From positions 52,300,902-52,364,901 of the forward strand of contig JAOANR010000003.1 of the NCBI GenBank assembly GCA_030278955.1: DNA of 64,000 bases, written 5' to 3'. Shown piece after piece: positions 24,378-37,185 of the stretch (position 1 is its first letter; the number at the start of each line of letters is the position of its first letter). The translations under genes and the position numbers were made by a program. Below the pieces are notes generated by a model. That model saw only the letters and a program-made list of their open reading frames with translations, did not search any database and was not told the origin of the DNA. The DNA comes from Hygrophila difformis. Its lineage: Eukaryota; Streptophyta; Magnoliopsida; Lamiales; Acanthaceae.

Positions 24378-27300
24378 AATGGAAATAGTCAAGGACAGAG
24401 GCCTCAGCTAAATAGAAACCAACAAGGAAACCATGGAGCACCTATAGGGCGGCTCAATGTTATTAATCAGGCAGATCTTTCAACTCAAGGGGATGTGATA
24501 ACAAGTACATTTACGGCTTTAAGTGTGCCTGTTAAGGTTTTATTTGATTCTGGAGCAAGTTGTTCGTTTATCTCTTCTAGAATCTTGCCTGAATTAGAGA
24601 TGCCAAAACCTAAAATGATTAACTTAGGAATTCAGTTGCCTTCGGGAAAAATTGTATCGTGCACCAAACGATACGATGGGATTCCTATAATCATTAAGAA
24701 CCTTGAGTTCTATGCAAACTTAGTAGAATTTGACCTTAAAGATTTTGATATTATATTGGGAATGGATTGGCTTACCCAATATAAAGCGGTAATTGAGTGT
24801 CAGAAACACAAAATTACACTGTCTAAGACTAGAGGCAAAAAGGTCAACTACTATGTCCAACTCCCCAAACGTAAGACTAAGGTAGTAAATGCCTTAAAAT
24901 TTTATAGTCTTATGCAGAAAGGATATATGCTTCATGCATGCTATATCCATAACCTCAAGTTAAAGGAGAATAAAATTGATGACATTCCAGTAGTGAGGGA
25001 GTATCCAGATGTATTCCCAGAAGAAATTCCTGGAATGCCTCCAGAACGTGAAGTCGAGTTTACAATCGATCTACTTCCCGGAACAGAACCTGTATCAAAA
25101 GCTCCTTATCGCATGGAAACCCTAGAAATGAATGAACTCAATGAGCAACTTAAGGAATTATTACAAAAGGGGTATATACGACCTAGCACGTCGCCGTGGG
25201 GAGCACCAGTCTTATTCGTCAAGAAGAAAGATGGAGGGTTGCGTCTTTGTATCGATTATAGAGGTTTAAATCAGGTAATGGTTAAAAACAAATACCCGTC
25301 ACCTAGGATTGATGACCTTTTCGATCAACTTAAAGGTGCAACGGTATTCTCCAAATTAGATTTGCGATCTGGTTATCATCAACTGCGAATCGCTGAAAAG
25401 GATATTCTGAAAACTGCATTCAAGACACGTTATGGACATTACGAATTTACAGTGATGTCATTTGGGCTAACAAATGCCCCAGCAGTATTCATGAATCTCA
25501 TCAATGATGTGTTTCGAGAATTTTTTGATCAATGTGTAGTCATTTTCATCGACGACGTCTTGATCTATTCAAAGAGCAATGAAGAGCATGAGCAACACTT
25601 GCATCAGGTGCTAGAGACATTAAGGAAACACCAACTCTATGCCAAGTTTTTCAAGTGTGACTTTTGGTTAGAAAAAGTAGCATTTTTAGGCCACGTTGTA
25701 TCAGCTGATGGAGTTTCTGTTGACCCAGCAAAAATATCAGCAATCACCGAGTGGCCTACGCCTACTAATCAAACAGAAGTGAGAAGTTTTCTTGGACTGG
25801 ATGGATACTACAGGAGGTTCGTCAAGGACTTTTCCAAAGTTGCACGACCTCTGACTCAACTTTTGAAGAAAGGCTTGAAGTATGAATGGACAGAAAAGTG
25901 TGAATCATCCTTTCAAGAGTTAAAGAAACGCCTCACAACAGCACCAATTTTAACATTGCCAACAGAGAATGGAGATTTTGAAGTGTATAGTGACGCTTCA
26001 AAAGAGGGGCTAGGGTGTGTTTTAATGCAACAACAACAAGTCATTGCATATGCATCACGACAATTGAAGCCTCATGAGGAGAATTATCCGACGCACGACC
26101 TAGAATTAGCAGCGGTAGTGTTCGCATTAAAGATTTGGCGACACTACTTGTACGGACGAACTTGTCGGATATTCACCGACCACAAGAGCCTTAAGTACAT
26201 ATTTACTCAGAAGGAGTTAAACATGAGGCAACGCAGATGGTTAGAGTTGATCAGTGATTATTATTTGGACATTGCCTACCATGAAGGGAAAGCTAACGTA
26301 GTCGCAGATGCATTGAGCCGCAAGACTCGACACGTGGCAAATATTCTTATCTTACCTTCGGAACTGTATATGGACTTGGTCAAGGTAGACACGGAGCTAG
26401 TCCATTATGGAACTGTGGAAAATGTCATTAATGCTATGACATTGAATCTACGATATTTGATGAAATACGCAGTGCTCAACCAGGCGACATAAAGCTTGAA
26501 AGGATCAAGAAGAAGGTTGCTGAAGGAAAAGCAATTGGTTTTGCAATCCATGAGGATGGAAGCATTCGCTTCAAAGGGAGATGGTGCGTACCGCATAAAT
26601 GCGTAGAGCTAAAACGAAGATTAATGGAAGAAGGCCACAACACCCCGAATTCAGTACATCCAGGGGGTGATAAGCTTTATAAGGATTTAAAGAAGGTTTA
26701 TTGGTGGCCAAGGATGAAGAATGAGGTTGTTGAGTTTGTGGCTAGATGTTTAACCTGTCAAAAGGTTAAAGCAGTACGTCAGAAGCCCTTAGGACTCATG
26801 AAACCATTGGATATCCCAAGTTGGAAATGGGATAGTATATCAATGGATTTTGTTTCAGGACTACCACGATCACCAAAAGGAATGAATAAAATTTGGGTAA
26901 TTGTTGATAGATTGACAAAGATTGCGATCTTCATACCAATGAAGGATACATGGTCTATAGATCAATTAGCAAGAGCATATATCAATAACGTGGTTCGACG
27001 ACATGGAGTGCCACATGATATAATCTCTGATAAAGACAGTAGATTTGTCTCTCATTTTTGGACCAAGCTGCAAGAAACTCTTGGTACCCAAATTAAAATG
27101 AGCACCGCTTTTCACCCGATGACAGATGGACAAACAGAAAGGATAATCCAAACACTGGAGGACATGCTGAGAGCATGCGTTCTTGAATTTAAAGGAAGTT
27201 GGGAAAACCATCTACCTTTGATAGAGTTCTCTTACAATAACAGCTATCATGCTAGTATATGCATGGCACCATTTGAGGCACTATATGGACGCAAGTGCCG

Positions 27301-27910
27301 AAGCCCATTATGTTGGGAAAAATGTGAGAATTCTATTGTGGTTGGGCCGCAACTCATTGAAGACATGGCCCAACAGATCAAGATGATCCAAGGGAAAATG
27401 AAGGCAGCACAAGATCGACAGAAAAGTTATGCCGATGTTAGGCAACAAGACCTAGAATTTCAAGTTGGAGATAAGGTTATGCTGAAAATATCACCTATGA
27501 AAGGAGTGATGCATTTTGGAAAGCGAGGAAAGTTGAGTCCTCGATATATTGGACCCTATGACATTCTGGAACGAGTCGGAACCCTGGCATATAGACTAGC
27601 CCTACCGCCACAACTATCTCGAGTGCACAATGTGTTCCATGTTTCACAGTTAAAGAAATATGTGCATGACCCAACCCATGTACTTCAACAGGAAGTAATT
27701 GAATTCAAAGAAGATCTAACTTATGAAGAGTATCCAATCCAAATACTCGATATCAAAGAAAGAACGACAAGGAACAAGACCACCCGGATTGTTAAAGTAC
27801 TTTGGTCCAATCATGGTACGGAAGAAGCAACATGGGAACTAGAGGATGATATGAAGCAACGCTACCCCAATCTCTTTTTAAACGACCAAAAAACAGTTAT
27901 GGGGACATAA
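24378..27910 (+). pseudogene. Gypsy pol: PR, RT, RNase H, integrase
   Basis: The frame continues in phase with gag after the TGA at 24375. Protease motif [11 protein letters not shown] lies near 24542; RT spans roughly 25140-25700 with catalytic FIDD near 25545; RNase H begins [15 protein letters not shown] near 25985. A frameshift near 26440 separates the integrase, which then runs to 27910: zinc-binding H/H...CLTCQKVK near 26745, and DDE-type residues in SMDFVSG, IISDKDSRF and GQTERIIQTLEDM. The C-terminal VKVLWSNHGTEEATWE is the chromodomain-like tail of Tekay/Del elements. Polyprotein function is lost through the stops and shifts. Confidence 0.9.
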
Positions 27911-28081
27911 CTGTAGGCGTAAGGAGGAGGATGTAACCACCCGACACAATCTTGATATGGTATGTTCGAAATCTCCTAAAACCTTTCTCATTATCTTTTA
28001 TCTTGTATTTCGCAACTTAGATTGCCATAGTAGTTTTCATTAAAACTTTGAGGACGAAGTTGATTCTTAAGGAGGGTGGAT

Positions 28082-31000
28082 TGTAATACCATAGAAATTA
28101 CCCGAAATAATTGTAATTCACTAAAGAGACTTTTATTAAATATTTAAACACTTGCTTAAAGAATTAGTGTATTGATTTTTTTACAAAACAACACTTGAAA
28201 AACTATATATGTAAATTTGTCTTTTCCAAAAGAAATATGAATTTCAATATTAAGGGTAATAGAATTATATTGTTTATGGAATATTTTTTTTAATATTGTT
28301 TAAATTATATATATACACATTGGTCTTGAAAATTATTATGAGGATAGTATGTGAATATTTTAAGTATTTTGATTCATTATGGAATAAATTTTTATAAAAA
28401 TAAAAGTATGAGTTTTTATGTGAATCTATGAGAATTAACTTTTATATATAAGAATTTTTTTTTTTTTTGAGGGGAATGAGGAATTTTATTCCTTGGCCAA
28501 AACTAAAATAGCCCGAAGGCTTTACAACAATGCGTCCCTCTACAACAGCAACACTAACACAGGATAGAAAATCACAAAGAATCGGTATGCTAAATCTCAT
28601 ACAGACAAACTCAATGCTTAGCCACGCACCACACCCAAATCTTATATAAGAAAATATATTCATAGATTATAATTTTTATTTGATGATGACATGAAGACTT
28701 TGTGGTTTGAATATTGTTGTGAATAAAATAAAACCATGCAAGTATATTATTATTATCTTTTTGAAAGTACATTAATATAAATACAATACTTGAAATAAAT
28801 AAATAAATATTATATTATCATATCCAACTCATTGAGTATAAATGCATGCCACTAAATAATGGCAAGAATAATAATTTTTCTAGACAAGCTAATACTTCTA
28901 TCATTTTCATGATACACTACTTACACAAATATAAGGTTAAAAGCAATTGCAAGAAATTTTCTTCCTAAACAAATAGATGAAAAATCGACATGATTAACAA
29001 GTGTCTTGGATGAATGGCTAGCAAAGAAAGGTGATCAATTATCTCTTGAACCCACCAAGATTAATAGCCTCCATAATAGGCAAACCATTATGTTAATAGA
29101 CAACATGATGGACAAAATTAATAGCCTCTTTGTTAGGCTATAAGGACCAAATGAGTGGATACAAATACTCTAACCATTATTGCTCAAGACACACTTAATT
29201 GGATGATTGGTGAGGTTGTAATCACTCTCACAATGTGTCATGTTCAATTGTTCACATCTTAGCCTATAAATAGAGGGAGTTTCTAGCCTTCAAACACACC
29301 AATCTCATCCATCTCATTAGCCAAATTCACTACCCATTCTATTTTTCCAAGTTCTCCCACATAGTGAGCATATCTTAAGGATTGTGGAGTTTTATAGGCT
29401 TGGCAACCTTCATCTATCTAAGAGTTCTAACTCTTCTCAACACTTGGTTAGTAAGATATCCCTCCTTGTAAAATTGTATCTTAGAGATCTAAATATTTTT
29501 ATTTTTATACTATAAATTGATTTTCCTCTAATTGTCGAATTTCAGCGAAACCCGTAATTTGTGGCGCGAATCTTGTGTTATAACGCCATTACCTTTGAAT
29601 CTCCTTGCTCTTATACATCAATTCAGTAAGTTAACACTCTCTACTTCAAGTTTTGGAGATCCCAATCCATGTTTTAAGAGTACAAAATTAGAATTTCCCC
29701 ATTATAACAAAATCTGTCAGTTTTTCATTTACGTAAGATCCATCTTTTTAAACTATTTTGGTCCATTATCACTCAAAGGTTCCTTCATAAAACTTGTTCC
29801 TTATTGAGTTGAGTATCTTTCTGGAAAATTTTATAATTTTTAGAACTCGTATGAAAAAGTTATGGTATCCGCTTTATCGAAAGGTCGAAATCTCTTTTTG
29901 TTGAAATATAAGAAATGATAGTGTTTATGAAATCCTCATTTTTGAAGGTCTTAAGTGTTTCAAACCTAAATGTTTATTCATGAAAAATATTTATCTATGT
30001 GTTAGCTACCTTGTGGTAAAATTTCAGAATTTTTGGTCGTGAATTACTATTTTTAAAAAACTAATTATAGAGTCACCATTGATTTCTGGGAGAATACATG
30101 TTCTGAAAAGAACTCAATTTTTGAACTGTTTCCATACCTTATTTTGTAAAGTGTAAAACATGAAACTTGTTGAACTATGTTTTGAGTATCTACAGTTTAA
30201 ATTTCATAGCAATCTCCTTTCATATGAATTTTTAAACTGACTTGGCGTAAACTGCGATGTTGGACTTGATTTTTGGTCCAAATGAGAAATTGTTGGATTT
30301 TGAGATCCATGAAATGATATTTTCATATTTATGAGATATTGATATGGGAGTTAAATGTTGAAATGATATTTGGCATTATTGAATGCCCTTGTTATGAGGT
30401 TACTCCAGTGAAATTGTTGAAAACTCTTTTAAAGAGGATATTATGTGGAAAATTGTGAAAAACACTTTTAAATCCATTGTGCACTATTAACTTGAGTAAG
30501 ATGCCATACTTGATAGAGGGTTAATGCACTAGGGATGTGTCTTGCGGGGCCTCCCCCTCTAAATATGCCAAGACAACGTTGTTGATAAATTGTGCCAAAA
30601 CGGCGTTGTTGCATGTATGAGTCTATACTCTTGGGTGTATCCGTGATGGGTTACCCAAGGCTCCGGAGTGTGTCTGTATATAAGTCCACTGCATGCTGAT
30701 CATGACTTATGATCGATATGATATGATATGATATATGGAAAATGGTGTTCTCTTGTGCATAGTTGGTACAATGGTAAGAATGAAAGTTATTTATTTTGTT
30801 AATGGTAATGTGTGTGATCCTTTTAAAAGAAAAAGTGAAAATTATTTTTTAAATGAGTGTCAACCACTATTTTCAAATCTACTTCTTAAAGTGGAGCGGG
30901 TTGACTTACTCAGTACCATTGTACTGATAAAAAGTTGTTGTGTTATCTTTTTACAGATATTGGAGCTGACATGTGAACTGCATCTCATGACATAAGCATT

Positions 31001-31320
31001 TGGGGATGGGATACCTTTCATCAATAAGATTGTTGCTTTAAGGAACCACGTACTTTTAATTATTAATGTCCTATATATTGCCTTTAGTTCTGCTTCCGCG
31101 TGAGAAAGAACAATGACTCTGGTATTAAGTACTTTAAATTTTCTTATGTCTATATTTTATAAAATTGGCAATTATTTTTAAAGTCCATACTACAAAAATC
31201 TATATGTGAAGATATTTAGCCGTAGCACTTGTCAATTAAGTTAGCCAAAGGGCGAGCCTTACTGACAAGTATGTCGGTAACATTATGAAACCTTATGAGG
31301 ATGAATTTCGGGGTGTTACA
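28082..31320 (+). repeat. 3' LTR of Ty3-gypsy element
   Basis: 3.24 kb, homologous to 19457-22498 with many scattered substitutions and small indels, plus the LINE fragment at 28455-28642. TATA box CTATAAATAGAGGG near 29262. Confidence 0.95.
28455..28642 (-). mobile_element. 5'-truncated LINE fragment with poly-A tail
   Basis: An insertion present only in the 3' LTR, flanked by the 10-bp duplication TATATAAGAA (28445-28454 and 28643-28652). On the minus strand it ends with ...GCCTTCGGGCTATTTTAG, then CCTCATTCCCCTC and a pure A-run, a typical plant L1 3' end. The empty site is the equivalent place in the 5' LTR (near 19840-19850). Confidence 0.9.
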
Positions 31321-31325
31321 GCCAC

Positions 31326-31839
31326 CGTAAGAGTCGCCGCCGCCAGCCTCTCCTCCGCTGAGAGACGCCGGCGCCCCAGCCCCTGCAACCGCCGGAGCAC
31401 TCCTCCGTCTCGGTCGCCGTCCGCCGCTGCCTCCAGCGCCCAAATCCGTCGCCCCCCCCCCCCCCGCACACACACACTCTGGTAAGGTGCTCCTGTTACT
31501 TTGTGTAGTGTGTGCGATCCCTGCTGCTGTCTACTGCAATCTGCATCTGTTGCTCGGCTGTGCTAGTTTCAAAGGGCATTGGTCCCTTTGATTCAATTTT
31601 CTGATTAAGGGCATTGGACCCTCAAGCCTATATTCTGGTCAGACTCCACGATTTCTTGTAGAAATCAATCAGGTAATATCATTCCTTAATTTATGTATTT
31701 CGGAATTAAATATACTGTTAGTTTGGGTTATCTGACCCATGATAGGATTGGGAATTTGCTGCTGTAGTTCGGACTTAGGATCATTGCTTGAATTCTGTGT
31801 TTGATTATCTTTTGTGATTATCTGTGGTGAATTCTGAAA
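31326..31839 (+). other. Leader of outer Ty1-copia, downstream part
   Basis: This continues the copia leader cut at 19456 by the gypsy element. It starts GC-rich with a C-run (31451-31464) and a CA run, then becomes AT-rich before the gag ATG at 31840. GC-rich open frames on both strands here look like composition artefacts. Confidence 0.6.
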
Positions 31840-34800
31840 ATGGCCGATTCTTCTCGTTCATATGGTGTTGCTATGTTTAATTGCAAGAATGATTTTTCTA
31901 TTTGGAAAAGGAAAATGAGATGTGTCCTTATTACACTGAAACTTGCTAAGGCTATTGATAATTCTTTTAAAGATGAATCTAAAGAAGAAATTTATGAAAT
32001 GAATGAACTTGCAATTTCACAAATTACTTTGCATTTGTCTGACTCTGTGTTAAGAAAGGTTGGAATTTGTGAAACTGCAAAAGATCTCTGGGATAAATTG
32101 AATGAACTTTTCACTGAATCTTCCCTATCATCTAGAATGTTTTTACTTGAAAAGTTTTTCAGATATAAACTTGATTTATCTCTTGATATAGATGATAATA
32201 TATGCTTTTCAAAAATTGGTACAAGATATAAAAAATACTGGTGATGAACATATTGATGAGTATGTTACCATTATGCTTTTAAATGTTATACCTGACTCTT
32301 ATTCTGAAGTGAAATTTGCAATCTAGTATGCTAGGGATACAATTACTATTGACACTGTGATTAGTTGTTTGAAAAGCAAAGAAATTGAACTAAAAATATA
32401 TAAAGGTTCTAAATCATCTTCTGATAAAGTGTTAAATACAAGAGGTAGATCGGTTGAAAGGAAAAATGGTAAAAACAATGACAATGGGAATTCTAGACAT
32501 GGTAAATCTAGGGGCAGATCAAAATCGAATGGGAAGTATAACAGAAAATGTTATAACCGTGGTAAAAAGGGTCACTATGCTAATGAATGCAAGAGTCCTA
32601 AGAAAACCACTCAAGTTGATTCTGCTAATAATGTGAAAACTGATAATGAGCCTGGAGATGTGTACCTTATGTGTGAACTCTGTGTTACATACTTCTGAAA
32701 TGAATGGCTTGTTGATTCTGGATGTACTTATCACATGACTCCCTATAGAAATTTATTTTATGATTATAAAGAAATTGAAAATAACTATGTATTAACGGCT
32801 AATGATAAAAAAGTGTAAGGTAAATGGGATTGGAACTATTATGTTTAAATTTGACTATGGTGTCACTGTGTGTTTGAAAAATGTGAAGCATGTTCCTGCC
32901 TTAACTTTTAATCTTATGTAAGTTTCTACCTTGGAAGAAGAAAATGGTTTTGAAGGTAGATGGGGAAATGGAGTTATGAAAATTATTAAAGGATCAATGA
33001 TTGTTTTCAAAGCCATAAAAAGAAAAAAATTGTATGTTTGTTCTACCTACGTGAACAATGTGGTGTCTAATGATGATGTGTCTATATTTGTTTCTGTGCA
33101 AAGTGATAAAACAATGTTATGGCATGCTAGATTAGGCCACATGAGTAAAAGAGGTTTAGAAATTCTTAAAAAGAATAATGTGTTTGATTATAATGAAATA
33201 TCTTAATTATCCTTCTGTGATGCATGTCTTGTTGGTAAGCAACATCATGTAAGTTTTCCTAGTTGTTCATCTCATGTTAAATCCACTAGAATCCTTGAAT
33301 ATTTGCATGCTGATGTTTGGGGCCCTGCTAGTACTCCAACTCAAGGTGGGAATCGTTATTTTCTATCTGTGATTGATGATTTCTCTCGTAAAGTGTGGGT
33401 TTTTTTGATGAAACAAAAATCTGAAGTTTTTGATAACTTTAAAAATTGGAAAACTCTTATTGAAAAACAAACTGGAAAAAGAATTGGCACACTTAGAACT
33501 GATAATGGTCTTAAGTTTTGCAATAATCAAATGGATTCTCTTTGTGATGAATTTGGTATAAAAAGACATAGGACAGTGCCTTATACACCTCAAAAAAATG
33601 GTATAGCTGAAAGAATGAATAGAACACTTCTTGAAAAGGTTAGAAATATAATGTCACCTACTGGACTTTCTAAAAAATTTTGGGGTGAAGCTTTAATGAC
33701 TGTTGCTCACTTAGTGAATAAATCACCTAGTATTCCTTTAGGTGGTAAGTGTCCAGATGTTGTGTTCTATAATAAGATGATTGATTATTCATATCTTAGA
33801 ACTTTTGGCTGTGGTGCATATATTCACCAATCTAATGATAAGTTGGAACCTAGATCCAAAAAATGTATTTTTCTTGGTTATCCTCAGGGAACTAAAGTCT
33901 ATATACTATGGGATAAATCTGTGCCTGGTTTTAAAACTATCATTAGTAGAGATGTGATATTCAATGAGGTGGAGTTTCCTTGTAAATTGTCTGAAAATGA
34001 TAATTCTGAATTTGAGGTGAAGAAATCTGACTATGTGCCTGAATATGATTCTTCTCCTTCTGTGCCTGCTCATACTCTTGCTAATGTGCCTATTGATGAG
34101 CATGCTATTATTCCTCAAAATGATCTTGTTCCTGTGCATGGAATTGAAAATGATAATCAATCTGAAATTGATGATAATGCTAATGAACAACAAAATGAGG
34201 AAGAAGATTTGAGAAACTATGTGCTTGCTAGGAATAGGGCTAGGAGGACTACTAAACCACCTACAAGATATGAAGATTCTGCTTGGTTTGCATATGCTTG
34301 TTTCGTGCATGAATCAATTGAATATCATGAGCCTAAATGTTATTCTGATGCTATGAGATCTAAGGAAGCTGATAAATGGCTAAATGCTATGAATGAAGAA
34401 TTAAAGTCTTTGCATGATAACAAAACTGGATATTAGTTCATAAACCTTATCATTGCTCTGTGATTGATTGTAAATGGATTTATAAGGTTAAAAAGGAACT
34501 AAAAGGAGAAAGATTTAAGGCTAGGTTAGTTGCTAAAGACTTTACACAAAAAGAAGGAATTGATTATTCTGAGATTTTTGCTCCTGTTGCAAAATTTACA
34601 ACTATACGTGTAATGCTTGCCTTAGTTACTCATTTTAATTGGGAAATGATTCGAATGGATGTTAAAACTGTTTTTTTGCATGGTGATATTGATCATACCA
34701 TTTACATGAATCAACCCGCTGGCTTTGTGGATAAAAGTAAACAAAATCATGTTTGTTTATTGAAAAAGGCTCTTTATGGTTTAAAACAGGCTCCTAGACA

Positions 34801-35868
34801 ATGGAATTTGAAATTTGATAAATGCATGAAAGACTTATGCTTTAATAGAAGTGAACATGATCACTGCTTGTATTTTAAGAATACAAACTCTGTGCCTTTC
34901 TTTCTGCTTGTCTACGTGGATGATATGCTCTTGATTTCACCTTCCAGGTCTGCCATATCTGAAATTCAAGCATGTTTGAGCGAAAATTTGACATGAAAAA
35001 TCTTGGTGATGCTCAATGTATTCTTGGCATGAATATTTTTAGGGATAGATCCAAGTGTACTCTTGAGTTAAATCAATCCCCTTATGTGAAAAAGATCTTG
35101 AAAAGATTTTGTATGTCTAATGCTAAACCCGTCGCTGTTCCACTTGCATCTCACTTTGTGCTTAGTAAGGATATGTGTCCTTCATCTGATTTTGAAATCA
35201 AGCAAATGGAAAAGGTTCGATATGCCCATGCAATTGGTTCAGTGATGTATCTCATGGTAAGTACTAGGCCTGACATTGCCTATGCTGTCAGTTGCCTAAG
35301 CAGGTATATGAGTAATCCAGGATTACCCCATTGGGAATGGTTAATGAGATACCTTGTTTGTACTGCTAATTGTGGTTTAAAGTTTGCAAAAATTTCTGAT
35401 TCTGTATGCATAAAAGGTTATGTTGATGCAAACTATGCCAACGATAGGGATAATAGGAAATCCACTACTTCATATGTGTTTACTTTGTGTGGCTCTTGAC
35501 TAAGTTGGAAATCACAATTACAATCTATTGTTGCATTATCTACTACTAAATCTGAATATGTAGCAATGACTGAAGCTTTTAAAGAAGCTATATGGCTTAA
35601 AGGATTAATGTCTGAAATTGGTTTTCAAGATAACATTTGTGTATATTCAGATAGTCAGTCTGCTATACAATTATGCAAGCATCCTGTTTACCATGATAGA
35701 TCTAAACATATAGATGTTAAATATCATTTCATAAGAAATGATGTTGAATCTGGAGAAATAAAACTTGAAAAAATTCATACTTCTATGAATCCTGCTGACA
35801 TGGGAACAAAATATTTATCATCTGAAAAACATTTAAACTGTTTGAAGATGTTGAACTTTTCTATGTGA
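31840..35868 (+). pseudogene. Outer Ty1-copia gag-pol, broken
   Basis: Blocks in copia order: gag UBN2-type segment from ATG 31840 (SIWKRKMRCVLITL); knuckle-like CYNRGKKGHYANEC near 32550, with the second Cys changed to Arg; protease WLVDSGCTYHM near 32705; pre-integrase WHARLGHMSKRGLE near 33121; integrase 33303 onward (DDFSRKVWVF, LRTDNGLKF, QKNGIAERMNR); RT from 34460 (KARLVAKDFTQKEG, YVDDMLL near 34912); RNase H 35390-35868 with DSQSAIQL. Lesions include a frameshift near 32215, TAG near 32324, a stop at 33204-33206, breaks near 34436 and 34990, and TGA at 35497-35499. No functional polyprotein is possible. Confidence 0.9.
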
Positions 35869-36059
35869 TACTGTGTGCTACTAGCTATGTGCTTATCTCT
35901 TTGTGTGATCTTAGTGATCTAGTTCTCTGTGATTTATTTTTCCTCTATAACTAACTTGGTGTTTTCTTTGGCTTTGTGCAGTGAGGAAACGGAAGGGCGA
36001 TGATGAACCATTTTTGACCCCGCATTTAAATAAGTGACGGTATGTGCCAAAGTGGAGTA

Positions 36060-36619
36060 TGTGGACATTTGTGGCCCATACCACTTTGGCAAAGCCAAGC
36101 ATATGATGGCCCTTGTGAAACATTCATCTAGGGCAGCCCACAATCTCAAAGCCCTCTTTGGCCTGCTCCTTTTTCCTGGTATGGTAATCGCATCATCTCC
36201 ATTACTGCAGATTCTTCTCTTCCCCAATTCATGGCTGTGCAATCAAACCATTCCTTTCACCCCTTGATTCCCATAATCAAATCCCTACAATTGCTCAACC
36301 CTTCCAGCAATATCAGTGTGAATCTCCCTATAAATACCATCCATCTTGGCCAACCTAGATATACCAAAAATCTCATCCCTCCTCCTCTGTGAACTGACCT
36401 TTTTGATACCCTTGAGATTGTGGCTCTCTCTGTGATCGGTGAAACTTGGTGTTTCAAGTGTATAATGCTTGGTGCAAAATGGGGATGGTCCTGAGCCCTA
36501 ATCATCTTTGATTTCGTATCATATTTTCTTCTATTTTGATTTCTTTGTGAACTTCTTTTGTTTCTCTTTTCAATTCCCTACTGCCTTGGGTTTTCTTTTG
36601 GTTTCTTGAAATTACAACA
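36060..36619 (+). repeat. 3' LTR of outer Ty1-copia
   Basis: Near-identical partner of 18755-19315, followed by target duplication TTTTT (36620-36624). Confidence 0.95.
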
Positions 36620-36624
36620 TTTTT

Positions 36625-37080
36625 GTATCACCGTGCCACTGCCGATCTCTCAAGCATCTTCTATGCTACCGATCTGTTATGAAAATAACGAAAGATAATG
36701 AAAAACACACAAGAATTGTTTACCCAGTTCTACCAAGCCAGGGATTTCACGATATTTCAGATACTGTTTAGAATGACAGAGGAGGGGTTTAAATACAAAC
36801 TCAGCCCTAGGCCCAAAAAGGCCAAAAAGACATGGACCAAAATTGTGTGCGTTACAGCCCAAAATTGTGTGCAGTACCTCTTGCATCATCAGACTTCACA
36901 ACATCATGATCTTCCCATGAGTGTTCTCGCAGCAACTGTCTTCGGCATCTATTCCACCATCTGTGATCCGGCCATTACTCTACTTTTGCGCGCTTGCTTA
37001 TCGTTCTTCGCAGGTTGTTTCGATTCCTTTTAGCATATTCATTTACTTTTCCTTAATTCTATGAATCATGAATCGAATTA
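36625..37080. other. Unassigned junction between duplicated segments
   Basis: No gene or element is recognised. It joins the downstream end of duplicated unit 1 (through the copia target site) to the upstream end of unit 2. It is not obviously similar to either flank. Confidence 0.4.
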
Positions 37081-37111
37081 GAAAGTATGAATTCGGTTAT
37101 GAAAAACATAA

Positions 37112-37185
37112 GGGGGCAAAAAAAAAACAGAGAGATAAGAAATGTATGTAGGGGCAAAAAAAAACAGAGAGATAAGAAATGTTGG
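37112..37185 (+). repeat. Two-copy tandem repeat, ~38 bp
   Basis: A unit with GGGGCA, an A-run and ACAGAGAGATAAGAAATG occurs twice in a row (from about 37113 and 37151). It lies at the start of the hAT fossil coding region. Confidence 0.75.

Larger units (their letters stand above)
19457..31320 (+). mobile_element. Ty3-gypsy element, Tekay/Del-like
   Basis: Long LTRs (19457-22498 and 28082-31320) begin TGTAATACC and end GGTGTTACA. The flanking 5-bp duplication GCCAC (19452-19456 and 31321-31325) shows a clean insertion into the leader of the outer Ty1-copia element. The PBS is TGGTATCAGAG (22502-22512) and a purine tract AAGGAGGGTGGA precedes the 3' LTR. The gag-pol order protease, RT, RNase H, integrase, with a C-terminal chromodomain-like segment and ~3-kb LTRs, fits chromoviruses of the Tekay/Del group. 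Several stops and frameshifts disable it. Confidence 0.95.
18755..36619 (+). mobile_element. Ty1-copia element with nested gypsy, degenerate
   Basis: LTRs at 18755-19315 and 36060-36619 (561 and 560 bp, TG...CA) are flanked by a 5-bp target duplication TTTTT (18750-18754 and 36620-36624). A PBS TGGTATCAGAGC (19317-19328), complementary to the initiator Met-tRNA 3' end, starts one base after the left LTR. A purine-rich AAAGTGGAGTA precedes the right LTR. A Ty3-gypsy element sits in its leader at 19457-31320. The coding part (31840-35868) has several lesions. Between the LTRs I count about 8 substitutions and 3 small indels by eye. Confidence 0.95.

Noticed and set aside
31216..31485. Gly/Arg-rich or Pro/Ser-rich proteins at the gypsy/copia junction
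   Set aside because: The frames cross the LTR boundary and a C-run in the copia leader; composition alone explains them.
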